Shown here in pieces: positions 10,046-18,491 of a DNA stretch of 23,519 bases (within the stretch, counting starts at the first letter, position 1; every line of letters begins with the position of its first letter). This DNA is from Burkholderiaceae bacterium. Lineage in GTDB: Bacteria; Pseudomonadota; Gammaproteobacteria; Burkholderiales; Burkholderiaceae_C. Location of the stretch: the NCBI GenBank assembly GCA_017853735.1, contig JAFMJA010000006.1, positions 1 to 23,519 of the forward strand. Reading direction: 5' to 3'. The position numbers and the translations under genes were made by a program. Below the pieces are notes generated by a model. That model ran no database searches, was not told the DNA's origin, and was given only the letters and a program-made list of their open reading frames with translations.

Positions 10046-10936
10046 ATGTCAGCCACCGCTTGGCTCGAACTGATCGCCTCAGGCTTGATCACCGGGGGCA
10101 TCTACGCCCTGATCGCGCTCGGGCTCAACCTTCAGTATGGGCTGATGCGCATCCTCAATATCGCCCATGGCGAATTCCTCATGCTGGGCGCCTACCTGAC
10201 CTGGCTGGCACATACTCAACTCGCCCTGTCGCCCCTGGTCATGGTCCCACTCAGCTTTGCGGCCATGATGGTGCTGGGCGTGGCGATTCATTTTTTATGC
10301 TTTCGTCGCCTGACCGCAACCTCGCCCAATCTGGATGTGTTCGAGGCGCGCGGCCTGATGGTTGCGTTTGGCCTGATGTTCCTGGTGCAAAACCTGGTGT
10401 CCTGGCAATGGGGCGGCGATCTGCGGGGCTACGATTACCTGACCGAGCCGGTCAAGCTGGGCGAGGCCCAGTTTGCGGCCAACAAACTCCTTGTACTGGG
10501 GCTAGCGCTTCTGTTCAGCGGCGCATTGATTGTGCTCATGCGCCAGACCCTGCTGGGCAAGGGTGTGCGCGCGCTCATGCAATCCCCAGTGGGTGCGCAA
10601 CTGATGGGCATCGATACCAAGACCCTGCACCCGCTGATATTTGGTATCGGCCTAGGCCTGTCCGGCGTTGCCGGCGCTTTGCTGTCCATGGCCTACACCA
10701 TCACGCCCTATATGGGCCAACCTTACACCGTGACTGCGCTGATTGTGATCACGCTGGGCGGTTTCGGCAGTATGGGCGGCGCCTTGATCGGCGGGCTGAT
10801 GCTGGGCGTGATCGAAGCGTTTGGCATGCACTTCACCAACCCCTCCCTCAAGGCCCTGCTTTCCTACGCGGTATTCATTGCGGTTCTGATCCTGCGGCCG
10901 GAGGGCCTGCTGACCCGTAAAACCCGCAAGGCCTGA
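10046..10936 (+). CDS. livH: ABC transporter permease, LivH family
   Basis: Inner-membrane permease of the branched-chain amino acid type (HAAT) ABC importers; 296 residues with about eight hydrophobic segments. The N-terminal GLITGGIYALIALGLNLQYGLMRILNIAHGEFLMLGAY is diagnostic for LivH. The conserved cytoplasmic coupling region appears as MRQTLLGKGVRALMQSP and GIDTKTLHPLIFGIGLGLSG, and the late GGFGSMGGALIGGLMLG motif is intact. It lies after the terminator-like hairpin and 16 bases before livM. No strong Shine-Dalgarno is visible. Function as half of the membrane channel is secure; the substrate is not. Confidence 0.94.
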   Translation: MSATAWLELIASGLITGGIYALIALGLNLQYGLMRILNIAHGEFLMLGAYLTWLAHTQLALSPLVMVPLSFAAMMVLGVAIHFLCFRRLTATSPNLDVFEARGLMVAFGLMFLVQNLVSWQWGGDLRGYDYLTEPVKLGEAQFAANKLLVLGLALLFSGALIVLMRQTLLGKGVRALMQSPVGAQLMGIDTKTLHPLIFGIGLGLSGVAGALLSMAYTITPYMGQPYTVTALIVITLGGFGSMGGALIGGLMLGVIEAFGMHFTNPSLKALLSYAVFIAVLILRPEGLLTRKTRKA

Positions 10937-10952
10937 GAGGCCGAATCTGCCC

Positions 10953-11981
10953 ATGAGTTCACGCCAACTGCTGATACGCGACCTGCTGGTCTTACTCGCC
11001 TTTGCCGGCTGGGCGCTGGCCTTGCCTGCCTACGCCAGCGATTTCGTCACCGCCATGGCTCTGACCTGCCTGATGTATGTGGCCCTGTCATCCAGCTGGG
11101 GGCTGTTTTGCGGCAGCACCCGCTACCTGTCGCTGGCGACGTCGGCATTTTTTGGCGTGGGCGCCTACACCACCGCCTTGCTGCTGGCGGACCTGGGCTG
11201 GGTGCAGACCATCGCCCTTGGCGCAGGACTGGCAATGCTGGTGGCCCTGGTGATGGGGGCGGCGGTGCTTCATCTGCGCGGCACCTACTTTGCCGTGCTG
11301 ACCTTCGGCATGACCGAGCTGATCATGCACGCGGTGACCTATTTTGAGAAAAAGGTGACCGGTACGGTGGGGCGGGTCTTGACGGTGGTGCCCGACAACC
11401 ATGTGATTTACCTGACCGTGCTGGCGCTGGCTGTGTTGGCCGTGGTGGTGTCGATTGTTGTGCGGCGCACGCGTTTTGGCCTGGCGCTGATGGGCATAGG
11501 CGCCGATGAGCAGCGCGCCCAGACCCTGGGGGTGAACACCCGCCTGGTCAAGATTGCCGGCTTTGCCCTGACGGCCGGCTTTGCCGGCGCGGTGGGTGCT
11601 GCCATGGCAGTGCGCTGGACTTACATTGACCCGCACACCGTGTTCAATCCTTTCATTGGTTTCCAGACCGTGCTGATCACCCTGATCGGCGGCGTGATGA
11701 CCCTGTGGGGGCCGCTGCTGGCCGCCATTATCTTCAGTGTGCTGGCTGAGTCCTTGCGACTGCAGTTTCCCCAGATCTACCTGATGTCGCTGGGGCTGTT
11801 GCTGATCTTGAGCGTGCTCTACCTGCCCGGCGGCTTGGCCTCCTTACGCTGGGAAACCTTCAAGGCCTGGTGGTATGACACCCGCGACTGGGCCAAGGAC
11901 CTGAAGCGGGAAATTACCGGACAGAAGGAGCGCGACAAGCAGAGGCTCAAGCGCCGTGAGAAGGAGAGCTACTTTGTCTGA
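10953..11981 (+). CDS. livM: ABC transporter permease, LivM family
   Basis: Second membrane subunit, 342 residues. LivM hallmarks: LSSSWGLFCGSTRYLSLATSAFFGVGAYTTA, LRGTYFAVLTFGMTELI, and GADEQRAQTLGVNTRLVKIAGFALTAGFAGAVGA (coupling region). The last roughly 40 residues (from RWETFKAWWYDTRDWAKD) form a very charged Lys/Arg/Glu-rich cytoplasmic tail, longer than usual for LivM. The tail is probably encoded normally, because its final codons carry the Shine-Dalgarno of livG, and the two genes overlap by 8 bases. Translational coupling with livG is likely. Confidence 0.94.
   Translation: MSSRQLLIRDLLVLLAFAGWALALPAYASDFVTAMALTCLMYVALSSSWGLFCGSTRYLSLATSAFFGVGAYTTALLLADLGWVQTIALGAGLAMLVALVMGAAVLHLRGTYFAVLTFGMTELIMHAVTYFEKKVTGTVGRVLTVVPDNHVIYLTVLALAVLAVVVSIVVRRTRFGLALMGIGADEQRAQTLGVNTRLVKIAGFALTAGFAGAVGAAMAVRWTYIDPHTVFNPFIGFQTVLITLIGGVMTLWGPLLAAIIFSVLAESLRLQFPQIYLMSLGLLLILSVLYLPGGLASLRWETFKAWWYDTRDWAKDLKREITGQKERDKQRLKRREKESYFV
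11961..11967 (+). promoter_or_regulatory. Ribosome-binding site deciding a TTG start for livG
   Basis: AAGGAGA lies within the livM reading frame, 6 nt before TTG at 11974. This near-perfect site selects TTG (protein begins MSEQRTPLLQVHDLS) over the in-frame GTG at 11956, which lies upstream of it. Confidence 0.75.
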
Positions 11982-12792
11982 GCAGCGCACCCCTTTGCTG
12001 CAAGTGCACGACCTGAGTGTGCGCTTTGGGGGCTTGACCGCGGTGGACGGGGTCAGCGCCAGCTTCTACCCGGGCGAGCTGGTGGGCATCATTGGCCCCA
12101 ATGGCGCCGGCAAAACCACGCTTTTCAATGCCATCTCCGGCGTGCAGCTGCCCAGCTCGGGGCGCCTGAGTGTGCAGGGGCGCCGACTGACCGGGCGCAG
12201 CCCGCATCGCTTTGCAGCCCTGGGGGTGGCGCGCACTTTTCAGACGCCACGTGTTTTCGCCGACATGCCGGTGGCTGCCAATATCGAGTTCGGCCTGAAG
12301 TTTGCTGGCCGGCGCCGCCGCAAGTATCTGTTCTGGGGCGATGAAGTGGGCGTTCCCTGGGCGCTGCGCGATGCGCCCAGCATCCTGTCGCTGATTGGCC
12401 TGTTGCCTCAGGCGGGGCTGCCAGCCGGTGATATCACCCCTTCGCAGCAGCGCCTGCTGGAGATCGGCATGGCTTTGGCGACACGACCCAAGCTCCTGCT
12501 GCTGGATGAGGTGGCGGCCGGGCTGACCGATGCCGAGGTGGAGGACATGGCGCGCCTGATCCGGCGCCTGCGCGATGAGCTCGATGTGACGGTGATCTGG
12601 ATCGAGCATGCGGTGGCCACTTTGCTGCAGCATGTCGAGCGGGTCATCGTGCTGCACCAGGGGCGCATGCTCGCAGACGATAGCCCGCACAATGTGGTGC
12701 GCAACCCGGAAGTGATCGAGGCCTATCTGGGCGACGAGATGGTCCGGCCCGATGAGCAAGCGCAAGAGCAGGATCTGGCGGTGATCTCATGA
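11974..12792 (+). CDS. livG: ABC transporter ATP-binding protein, LivG family
   Basis: ATPase subunit, 272 residues from a TTG start chosen by its Shine-Dalgarno. Walker A GPNGAGKT is at 41-48, the Q-loop region at VARTFQTPRVF, Walker B at LLLLDE (Asp 178, Glu 179), and the switch histidine in WIEHAV. The ABC signature is odd: where LivG normally has LSYGQQR, this protein reads ITPSQQR (154-160), replacing the conserved Ser by Thr and Gly by Ser. The residue after the catalytic Glu is Val rather than the usual Pro (DEVAAGL). It overlaps livM by 8 bases and livF by 4 (ATGA). The rest of the fold is intact, so I read it as functional but divergent. Confidence 0.93.
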   Translation: MSEQRTPLLQVHDLSVRFGGLTAVDGVSASFYPGELVGIIGPNGAGKTTLFNAISGVQLPSSGRLSVQGRRLTGRSPHRFAALGVARTFQTPRVFADMPVAANIEFGLKFAGRRRRKYLFWGDEVGVPWALRDAPSILSLIGLLPQAGLPAGDITPSQQRLLEIGMALATRPKLLLLDEVAAGLTDAEVEDMARLIRRLRDELDVTVIWIEHAVATLLQHVERVIVLHQGRMLADDSPHNVVRNPEVIEAYLGDEMVRPDEQAQEQDLAVIS

Positions 12793-13595
12793 TGTGGTAC
12801 CGCGAAACCCCCTTTGTGCTTGGTCAGAGTGGGCGGGCCCATCTTCAGGTGCGCGGCCTGAGTGCCGGCTATGGTGCCTTTCTTGTATTGCGTGAGTTGC
12901 GGTTTGAGGCCCGGCCCGGCCTGACGGTTATTCTGGGCCCCAACGGTGCGGGCAAGACCACCCTGCTCAGGGCCCTGATGGGCCTGATACCGCGCAGCGG
13001 CATGGTGCTGCTCAATGGCGAGGATTTGCCCGAAAAGACCCATGAGATTGTCAAGGGCGGCGTCACCCTGGTGGCTGAGGGCCGTCAACTTTTTCCGCAA
13101 ATGACGGTGCTGGAAAACCTGGAGCTGGGTGGCTGGCTGATTAACCGGGCCGAGCGAGCCCGGCGCATCGAACTTGTCATGAATGATTTTCCCAAGCTGC
13201 GCGAACGCGCGCAGCAATTGGCCGGTACCATGAGCGGCGGGGAGCAGCAGATGGTCGCGGTGGCGCGGGCCATGATGAGCGCCCCACGCCTGCTGATGCT
13301 CGATGAGCCCTCGCTGGGTCTGGCGCCCAGGATGGTGGATGAGCTCCTGGGCATGGCACGGCGAATTGCCGACCAGGGTACTACCGTGCTGATGGTGGAG
13401 CAGAATGTGAGAAAGGCCCTGGCGATCGCCGACCGCGGCTATGTGCTGGAGCGTGGCGCCCTGGTGGCCAGTGGACCAGCAAAGCTGCTGCAGCGCTCCA
13501 ATGTCATCCGCGAAGCCTACCTGGGCGCTGAGGATGTGGACAAAACCACCGCAGCCGATGCAGTGCAGCGCCGCCGCAAAGTCAGCAGGGTCTAG
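12789..13595 (+). CDS. livF: ABC transporter ATP-binding protein, LivF family
   Basis: Second ATPase subunit, 268 residues. It has a Walker A GPNGAGKT at 50-57, an orthodox signature MSGGEQQ, Walker B LLMLDEPSLGLAP and the switch His position occupied in VEQN as is normal for LivF. The N-terminal extension (MMWYRETPFVLGQSGRAHLQ) is about 15 residues longer than typical LivF; a second ATG directly follows the first. The start overlaps the livG stop in ATGA, indicating translational coupling. The C-terminal tail after AYLGAEDVD is short and basic. It pairs with LivG to form the nucleotide-binding dimer; here LivF would supply the canonical signature site and LivG the degenerate one. Confidence 0.94.
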   Translation: MMWYRETPFVLGQSGRAHLQVRGLSAGYGAFLVLRELRFEARPGLTVILGPNGAGKTTLLRALMGLIPRSGMVLLNGEDLPEKTHEIVKGGVTLVAEGRQLFPQMTVLENLELGGWLINRAERARRIELVMNDFPKLRERAQQLAGTMSGGEQQMVAVARAMMSAPRLLMLDEPSLGLAPRMVDELLGMARRIADQGTTVLMVEQNVRKALAIADRGYVLERGALVASGPAKLLQRSNVIREAYLGAEDVDKTTAADAVQRRRKVSRV

Positions 13596-13624
13596 CTGAA
13601 ACCATTTTCTGAAGGAGAACTTGC

Positions 13625-15079
13625 ATGTCCGATATGTCCATGCTGATCAATGGCCTGAAGGTGACCGCCGAGCGCGGCGCCACCTTTGAGCGGCGCAACC
13701 CGCTGGATGGCACCGTGGCCTCGCGTGCCCCCGCCGCGTCCCCCGCTGATGCGGTGATGGCGGTGGAGGCGGCTGCCGAGGCCTTCAAGACCTGGAGCCA
13801 GAGCGGCCCGAGTGAGCGGCGCGCCTTGCTGCTCAAGGCCGCCGATGCGCTGGAGGCCAAGACACCGCAGTTCGTCGAAGCGGTGGCAGCCGAGACCGGC
13901 GCCTCGGGTCATTGGGCCGGCTTCAATGTCTTTTTGGCCGCCGGCATGATCCGCGAGGCCGCCGCCCTGACCACCCAGGTCTCGGGCGAGGTGATTCCCT
14001 CGGACATACCGGGCTCGCTGGCCATGGCGGTGCGCCAGCCCGCTGGTGTGGTGCTGGGCATTGCCCCGTGGAACGCGCCGATCATCCTGGGGGTGCGCGC
14101 GATCTGCGTGCCGCTGGCCTGTGGCAACACGGTGGTGATGAAGGGCTCGGAGAACTGCCCGCGCACCCATCAGCTGATCATTGAGGCCTTTCAGGAGGCA
14201 GGCTTTCCGCCGGGCGTGGTCAACTACATCACCAACGCGCCGGCTGATGCTGGCGTGGTGGTGGAGGCCATGGTGGCGCACCCGGCGGTGCGCCGGGTCA
14301 ACTTCACTGGTTCCACCCGGGTGGGCAGGATCATCGCCATGACCTGCGCCAAGTACCTCAAGCCGGTGGTGCTGGAGTTGGGTGGCAAGGCCCCGATGCT
14401 GGTGCTGGACGATGCCGACATCGATGATGCGGTCAACGGCGCAGCATTTGGCTGCTTTGCCAACAGCGGACAGATCTGCATGTCCACCGAGCGCCTCATC
14501 GTGGATGAAAAGATCGCGGATGTCTTTGTCAAGAAATTTGTCGACAAGGCCAAGGCCTTGCCGGTGGGCGATCCACGCAAGCCCGAGCCGGTGGTGCTGG
14601 GCTCTGTCATTGGCATGAACACGGTGGACCACTGCAATGCGCTGATCGACGATGCGGTGTCCAAAGGTGCCAAGCTGCTCTGCGGAGGCAAGGCAGAAAA
14701 CACCCTGATGGCTGCCACGGTGCTCGACCATGTGACCCCGGCCATGCGCATCTATCATGAGGAAAGTTTTGGCCCGGTCAAGCCGATTGTGCGGGTCAAG
14801 GGGGTTGAGGAAGCCGTGGCCTGCGCCAATGACAATGAGTACGGCCTGTCTGCTGCGGTGTTCGGGGGCGATATTGCACGCGCCTTCAATGTGGCGCGCC
14901 GCATCGATTCAGGCATCTGCCATGTCAATGGGCCAACCGTGCACGATGAGGCGCAGATGCCATTTGGCGGCGTCAAAGGCTCAGGCCTGGGGCGCTTCGG
15001 CGGCAAAGCAGGCATTCATGAATTCACCGAACTGCGCTGGATCACGCTGCAAACCTCACCCCGCCACTATCCATTCTGA
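13625..15079 (+). CDS. NAD(P)-dependent aldehyde dehydrogenase, vanillin/salicylaldehyde dehydrogenase-like
   Basis: Cytoplasmic oxidoreductase converting an aldehyde to the acid; 484 residues. Catalytic Cys 285 (SGQICMSTER) and general base Glu 251 (LELGGKAP) are present, as are the cofactor loop NFTGSTRVG and the Asn-containing IAPWNAPIIL. The C-terminus (MPFGGVKGSGLGRFGGKAGIHEFTELRW and final RHYPF) is what I associate with salicylaldehyde, vanillin and benzaldehyde dehydrogenases rather than betaine-aldehyde types. Start at 13625 has AAGGAG about 7 nt upstream and lies 29 bases after livF on the same strand, so co-transcription is likely. This suggests that the transporter imports a compound, possibly aromatic, that yields an aldehyde. 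The exact substrate is unproven. Confidence 0.93.
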   Translation: MSDMSMLINGLKVTAERGATFERRNPLDGTVASRAPAASPADAVMAVEAAAEAFKTWSQSGPSERRALLLKAADALEAKTPQFVEAVAAETGASGHWAGFNVFLAAGMIREAAALTTQVSGEVIPSDIPGSLAMAVRQPAGVVLGIAPWNAPIILGVRAICVPLACGNTVVMKGSENCPRTHQLIIEAFQEAGFPPGVVNYITNAPADAGVVVEAMVAHPAVRRVNFTGSTRVGRIIAMTCAKYLKPVVLELGGKAPMLVLDDADIDDAVNGAAFGCFANSGQICMSTERLIVDEKIADVFVKKFVDKAKALPVGDPRKPEPVVLGSVIGMNTVDHCNALIDDAVSKGAKLLCGGKAENTLMAATVLDHVTPAMRIYHEESFGPVKPIVRVKGVEEAVACANDNEYGLSAAVFGGDIARAFNVARRIDSGICHVNGPTVHDEAQMPFGGVKGSGLGRFGGKAGIHEFTELRWITLQTSPRHYPF

Positions 15080-15134
15080 AGGCCATGCCCGCGCCAAGAG
15101 CGCGTTAAAACTCGCCCGCTAGCGACATTGGTTC

Positions 15135-15157
15135 GCTTGCCCCTTGGCCGGGCAAGC
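15135..15157. terminator. Stem-loop between convergent aldehyde dehydrogenase and metH1 genes
   Basis: GCTTGCCC and GGGCAAGC form a perfect 8-bp stem with a 7-base loop in the 88-base gap between two convergent gene ends. There is no T tract on either side, so it could be a Rho-independent element only in a loose sense, or a 3'-end stabilising hairpin. Confidence 0.4.
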
Positions 15158-15167
15158 TGGCGCGCGC

Positions 15168-16214
15168 TCAGGCCGCTTCGCGGTAGAACGGCCCGGACTT
15201 GAGCGGCCGGGCTGCCAAAGGCCTCACCGCCTCCTCGATGGCGTGAATATGCTCCGCGGTGGTGCCACAGCAACCACCCACGATATTGACCAGGCCCTCG
15301 GCGGCAAACTCGCGCAACAGACGGCTGGTGACTTCTGGCGTCTCGTCAAAGCCGGTCTCGCTCATCGGGTTGGGCAGGCCGGCATTGGGGTAGCAGCTGA
15401 TGAAGGTGTCATCGGCCACCTTGGCCAGCTCCTGCAGGTAGGGGCGCATCAGCGCGGCGCCCAGGGCACAGTTCAGGCCCACCGCCAGCGGCCGCGCGTG
15501 GCGCACGCTGTGCCAGAAGGCGGTGACCGTCTGGCCGCTGAGGATGCGGCCAGAGGCATCGGTGACCGTGCCGCTGATGATCAATGGCAAGCGCTCTCCC
15601 GATTGTTCAAAGAACTCGTCGATCGCAAACAGCGCCGCCTTGGCGTTGAGGGTGTCGAACACAGTTTCCAGCAGCAGCAGGTCAGCTCCTCCCTCGGCCA
15701 GGGCTTGCACCTGCTCCAGGTAGGCTGCGCGCAGCTCCTCAAAGCTCACATTGCGGGCACCCGGGTCATTCACATCCGGGCTGATGCTGGCAGTCTTGGG
15801 GGTGGGGCCCAGGGCGCCGGCCACAAAGCGGGGTTTGTCAGGCGAGCTGTAGGCGTCGCAGGCCGCGCGAGCCAGCCGCGCTGAGGCCAGGTTCATTTCT
15901 CGCGCCAGTTCGGACATGCCGTAATCGGCCTGTGCAATGCTGGTGGCACCGAAAGTGTTGGTTTCGATCAGGTCGGCGCCAGCAGCCAGATAGCCTTCAT
16001 GGATATCACGGATGACCGAGGGCTGGGTCAGCGAGAGCAATTCGTTGTTGCCCTTGACGTCTCTGGCGAAGCTTTTGAAACGCTCGCCACGGTACTGGGC
16101 CTCACCCAGGCGGAAGCGCTGGATCATGGTGCCCATGGCGCCGTCCAGGATGGCGATGCGCCGGTCCAGGATGTCGGGCAGGGCCTGGGCGCGGGTGTAG
16201 TTCATCGGCTTCAT
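15168..16214 (-). CDS. metH1: Methionine synthase, homocysteine-binding (S-methyltransferase) part
   Basis: Barrel domain that activates homocysteine with zinc, the first domain of MetH, made here as a separate protein of 348 residues. Zn ligands are visible: Cys 249 (GLNCALG) and the Cys pair 315-316 (VGGCCGTT). N-terminal family hallmarks are [12 protein letters not shown] and [18 protein letters not shown]. The chain stops right after this domain, so a complete enzyme requires metH2 at 5785-8505. Start chosen: ATG at 16214; ATG at 16205 is also possible, and an upstream in-frame ATG at 16256 would overlap recQ. No Shine-Dalgarno is visible; TACAAT ends 6 nt before the ATG, suggesting a leaderless mRNA. 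No SAH riboswitch fits in its 34-base upstream gap. Confidence 0.93.
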   Translation of the reverse strand: MKPMNYTRAQALPDILDRRIAILDGAMGTMIQRFRLGEAQYRGERFKSFARDVKGNNELLSLTQPSVIRDIHEGYLAAGADLIETNTFGATSIAQADYGMSELAREMNLASARLARAACDAYSSPDKPRFVAGALGPTPKTASISPDVNDPGARNVSFEELRAAYLEQVQALAEGGADLLLLETVFDTLNAKAALFAIDEFFEQSGERLPLIISGTVTDASGRILSGQTVTAFWHSVRHARPLAVGLNCALGAALMRPYLQELAKVADDTFISCYPNAGLPNPMSETGFDETPEVTSRLLREFAAEGLVNIVGGCCGTTAEHIHAIEEAVRPLAARPLKSGPFYREAA

Positions 16215-16220
16215 GGAAGG

Positions 16221-16226
16221 ATTGTA
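16221..16226 (-). promoter_or_regulatory. Candidate -10 element of metH1 (leaderless type)
   Basis: TACAAT on the minus strand, 6 nt before the ATG at 16214, would put the transcript start at the start codon itself. No good -35 is seen. Confidence 0.4.
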
Positions 16227-16235
16227 AAAGTCCGG

Positions 16236-16241
16236 GACAAT
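16236..16241 (+). promoter_or_regulatory. Candidate -10 element of recQ (leaderless type)
   Basis: GACAAT on the plus strand, 7 nt before the recQ ATG, with no Shine-Dalgarno between. It lies back to back with the metH1 -10 within a 34-base gap, so the two promoters would compete for polymerase. Confidence 0.35.
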
Positions 16242-16248
16242 CCGGGGC

Positions 16249-18114
16249 ATGTCCACCAGCCCAACCCAGGAGATATTGCGCCAGGTATTTGGCTACGAGT
16301 CGTTTCGCGGCCCCCAGCAAGCCATTGTGGAGCATGTTCTGGCGGGCGGCGATGCCCTGGTGTTGATGCCCACTGGCGGGGGCAAGTCGCTCTGTTACCA
16401 GGTGCCTGCCATCGCCCGTCAGCGGCTTGGTCTGGGCACAAGCATCGTGGTCTCGCCCCTGATTTCGCTCATGCATGACCAGGTGGGCGCCCTGCATGAG
16501 GCGGGTGTGGAGGCGGCCTATCTCAATTCCAGCCTGGATGCTGACGAAGCGATGCAGGTGGAGCGGCGTCTGCTGCGTGGCGAATTGACCTTGCTGTATG
16601 CGGCCCCTGAGCGGCTGACCACACCACGCTTTCTGGCCCTGCTCGACACGCTTGACCAGCGAGGCCAACTGGCTTTGTTTGCCATTGACGAGGCCCATTG
16701 CGTGAGCCAATGGGGGCATGATTTTCGGCCCGAGTATCGGCTCCTGACTGTTTTACATGAGCGTTATGCACACGTGCCGCGCATGGCGCTGACCGCCACC
16801 GCCGATGCGCTGACTCGGGCCGATATTGTGGAGCGCTTGCAGCTCGAGGGCGCGCAGCACTTCATCAGCAGTTTTGACCGACCCAATATCCGCTACACGA
16901 TTGTTGAAAAAAAAGACGGCCTGGTTCAGCTCTTGCGTTTTATAGAAAGGGAGCATCCGCAGGAGGCCGGCATCGTCTATTGCCAGTCACGCAGGCGGGT
17001 GGAAGAAGTGGCTCAAGCGCTCTGCAAGGCCGGGCTGACCGCACTGCCCTACCACGCCGGCTTGGACAGCGCCATTCGCCAGACCCACCAAAACCGTTTT
17101 CTGCGCGAGGAAGGGCTGGTGATGGTGGCCACCATCGCCTTTGGCATGGGCATCGATCGGCCGGATGTGCGCTTTGTCGCCCACCTGGACATGCCTAAAA
17201 ATATCGAGGGCTACTACCAGGAAACAGGACGTGCAGGCCGCGACGGTGCACCAGCCGATGCCTGGATGGTCTACGGGCTGCAGGATGTGATCAACCAACG
17301 GCGCATGATCGATGAAAGCCCGGCCGATGAGTCTTTCAAGCAGGCCATGCGCGGCAAGCTCGAGGCCTTGTTGGCGCTGGCCGAGGCGACCGATTGTCGA
17401 AGGGTTCGCCTGCTGGGCTATTTTGGCGAGCAATACCAGGCACCGGGCGCGGGGGAGGCCTGCGGCAATTGTGACAACTGCCTGCAACCACCTGGTGTTC
17501 GTGATGCCACCGAGCTCGCGCGCAAGCTGCTCAGCTGTATCTACCGGGTGCAGCAGGCCAGCGGGCTGAGCTTTGGAGCTGGCCATATCCTGGACATCCT
17601 GCGTGGCAAAGCCAGTGACAAGGTGATGCAGCATGGCCACATGGGCCTGAGCACTTTTGGCATTGCCGCCTCACACAGCGAAAGCGAGTTGCGTGCGGTA
17701 TTGCGCCAGTTGATTGCCCTGGGCGCGGTGGCGGTCGATGGGCAGGCCTTCAACACCCTGCACCTCACGGCTGGCTCGCGCGATGTGCTCAAGGGTGGGG
17801 TGCAGGTGAACTTGCGCGAATCGGTGGCCGCTGCCGGGTCGGGGCGTGCGCGCCGGCGTGCGCCGACAGCATCTGCCGCGGCAGCCCAGCTCGATGCCCA
17901 GGCACAAATCCGATTCATCAACCTGAAGGCCTGGCGTGCCGAAGTGGCCAGCCAGCACAACCTGCCCGCCTACCTCATCTTCCACGATGCCACCCTGGCT
18001 GCAATTGCTCAAAGTGCGCCGCAGAGCCTGGACGCCCTGAGCGGGATCAGCGGCCTGGGCGCCAAGAAGCTGCAGGCCTATGGCGCCGAGGTGCTGCGTG
18101 TGGTGGCCTGCTGA
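16249..18114 (+). CDS. recQ: ATP-dependent DNA helicase RecQ
   Basis: 3'-5' superfamily 2 helicase acting in recombination repair; 621 residues, full bacterial length. Motif 0/I: FRGPQQ and PTGGGKS (Lys 46). Motif II is DEAH at 147-150, followed by the RecQ aromatic-rich loop ([13 protein letters not shown]). Motifs IV-VI include [28 protein letters not shown] and [12 protein letters not shown]. The zinc site uses Cys 383, 405, 408 and 411. A winged-helix RQC domain follows (about 425-520), and a C-terminal HRDC domain (about 545-621; [21 protein letters not shown]). An Ala/Arg-rich linker ([15 protein letters not shown]) separates RQC and HRDC. Start at 16249 is the only one compatible with the divergent metH1. 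cutA follows after 20 bases. Confidence 0.97.
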   Translation: MSTSPTQEILRQVFGYESFRGPQQAIVEHVLAGGDALVLMPTGGGKSLCYQVPAIARQRLGLGTSIVVSPLISLMHDQVGALHEAGVEAAYLNSSLDADEAMQVERRLLRGELTLLYAAPERLTTPRFLALLDTLDQRGQLALFAIDEAHCVSQWGHDFRPEYRLLTVLHERYAHVPRMALTATADALTRADIVERLQLEGAQHFISSFDRPNIRYTIVEKKDGLVQLLRFIEREHPQEAGIVYCQSRRRVEEVAQALCKAGLTALPYHAGLDSAIRQTHQNRFLREEGLVMVATIAFGMGIDRPDVRFVAHLDMPKNIEGYYQETGRAGRDGAPADAWMVYGLQDVINQRRMIDESPADESFKQAMRGKLEALLALAEATDCRRVRLLGYFGEQYQAPGAGEACGNCDNCLQPPGVRDATELARKLLSCIYRVQQASGLSFGAGHILDILRGKASDKVMQHGHMGLSTFGIAASHSESELRAVLRQLIALGAVAVDGQAFNTLHLTAGSRDVLKGGVQVNLRESVAAAGSGRARRRAPTASAAAAQLDAQAQIRFINLKAWRAEVASQHNLPAYLIFHDATLAAIAQSAPQSLDALSGISGLGAKKLQAYGAEVLRVVAC

Positions 18115-18122
18115 TTTGGCGC

Positions 18123-18128
18123 TACATT
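18123..18128 (+). promoter_or_regulatory. Candidate -10 element of cutA (leaderless type)
   Basis: TACATT, 6 nt before the cutA ATG with no Shine-Dalgarno in between. It could give cutA its own leaderless transcript in addition to read-through from recQ. Confidence 0.3.
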
Positions 18129-18134
18129 GGCGCC

Positions 18135-18491
18135 ATGGAGCAAGATAGCCTGCAGGACAATGCTGCCAATGCCTTTTGCCTGGTGATGACCAGCGTGGCC
18201 AGCGAAGAGGATGGCGCAACCCTGGCGCGCGCCCTCCTGAATGAGCGTTTGTCTGCCTGCGTGCAGCTGTTACCGATTCGCAGCTTCTATGTCTGGCAGG
18301 GGCAAGCCTGTGATGAGCCCGAGCACCTGGTGTTGATCAAGACGCGAGGCGAGCTTTACGAGGCGGTGGAAAACTTTATCCGTCAGCGGCACAGCTACCA
18401 AGTGCCCGAGATTTTGCGTTTGCCGATCGACGCCGGCTTATCAGCGTATCTGGATTGGGTCAGGGCACAGACCCAGCTTGACCAGGCCTAA
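18135..18491 (+). CDS. cutA: Divalent-cation tolerance protein CutA
   Basis: Small trimeric protein with a ferredoxin-like fold related to PII proteins; linked to copper/divalent-ion tolerance, though its real role is debated. It has 118 residues. Conserved features: VMTSVASEEDGATLARALLNERLSAC (Cys 42), the SFYVWQG strand (50-56), and HSYQVPEILRLPI (86-98) with His 86 and Glu 92 at the usual metal/ligand positions. About 12 extra N-terminal residues precede the core, so a later start is conceivable, but none is supported by a better ribosome site. It lies 20 bases after recQ, and its stop codon interlocks with the stop of the convergent small gene. Confidence 0.94.
   Translation: MEQDSLQDNAANAFCLVMTSVASEEDGATLARALLNERLSACVQLLPIRSFYVWQGQACDEPEHLVLIKTRGELYEAVENFIRQRHSYQVPEILRLPIDAGLSAYLDWVRAQTQLDQA

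Noticed and set aside
13592..14758. Minus-strand frame of 388 codons
   Set aside because: Antisense to the aldehyde dehydrogenase; His/Arg/Gly-rich composition typical of a shadow frame.
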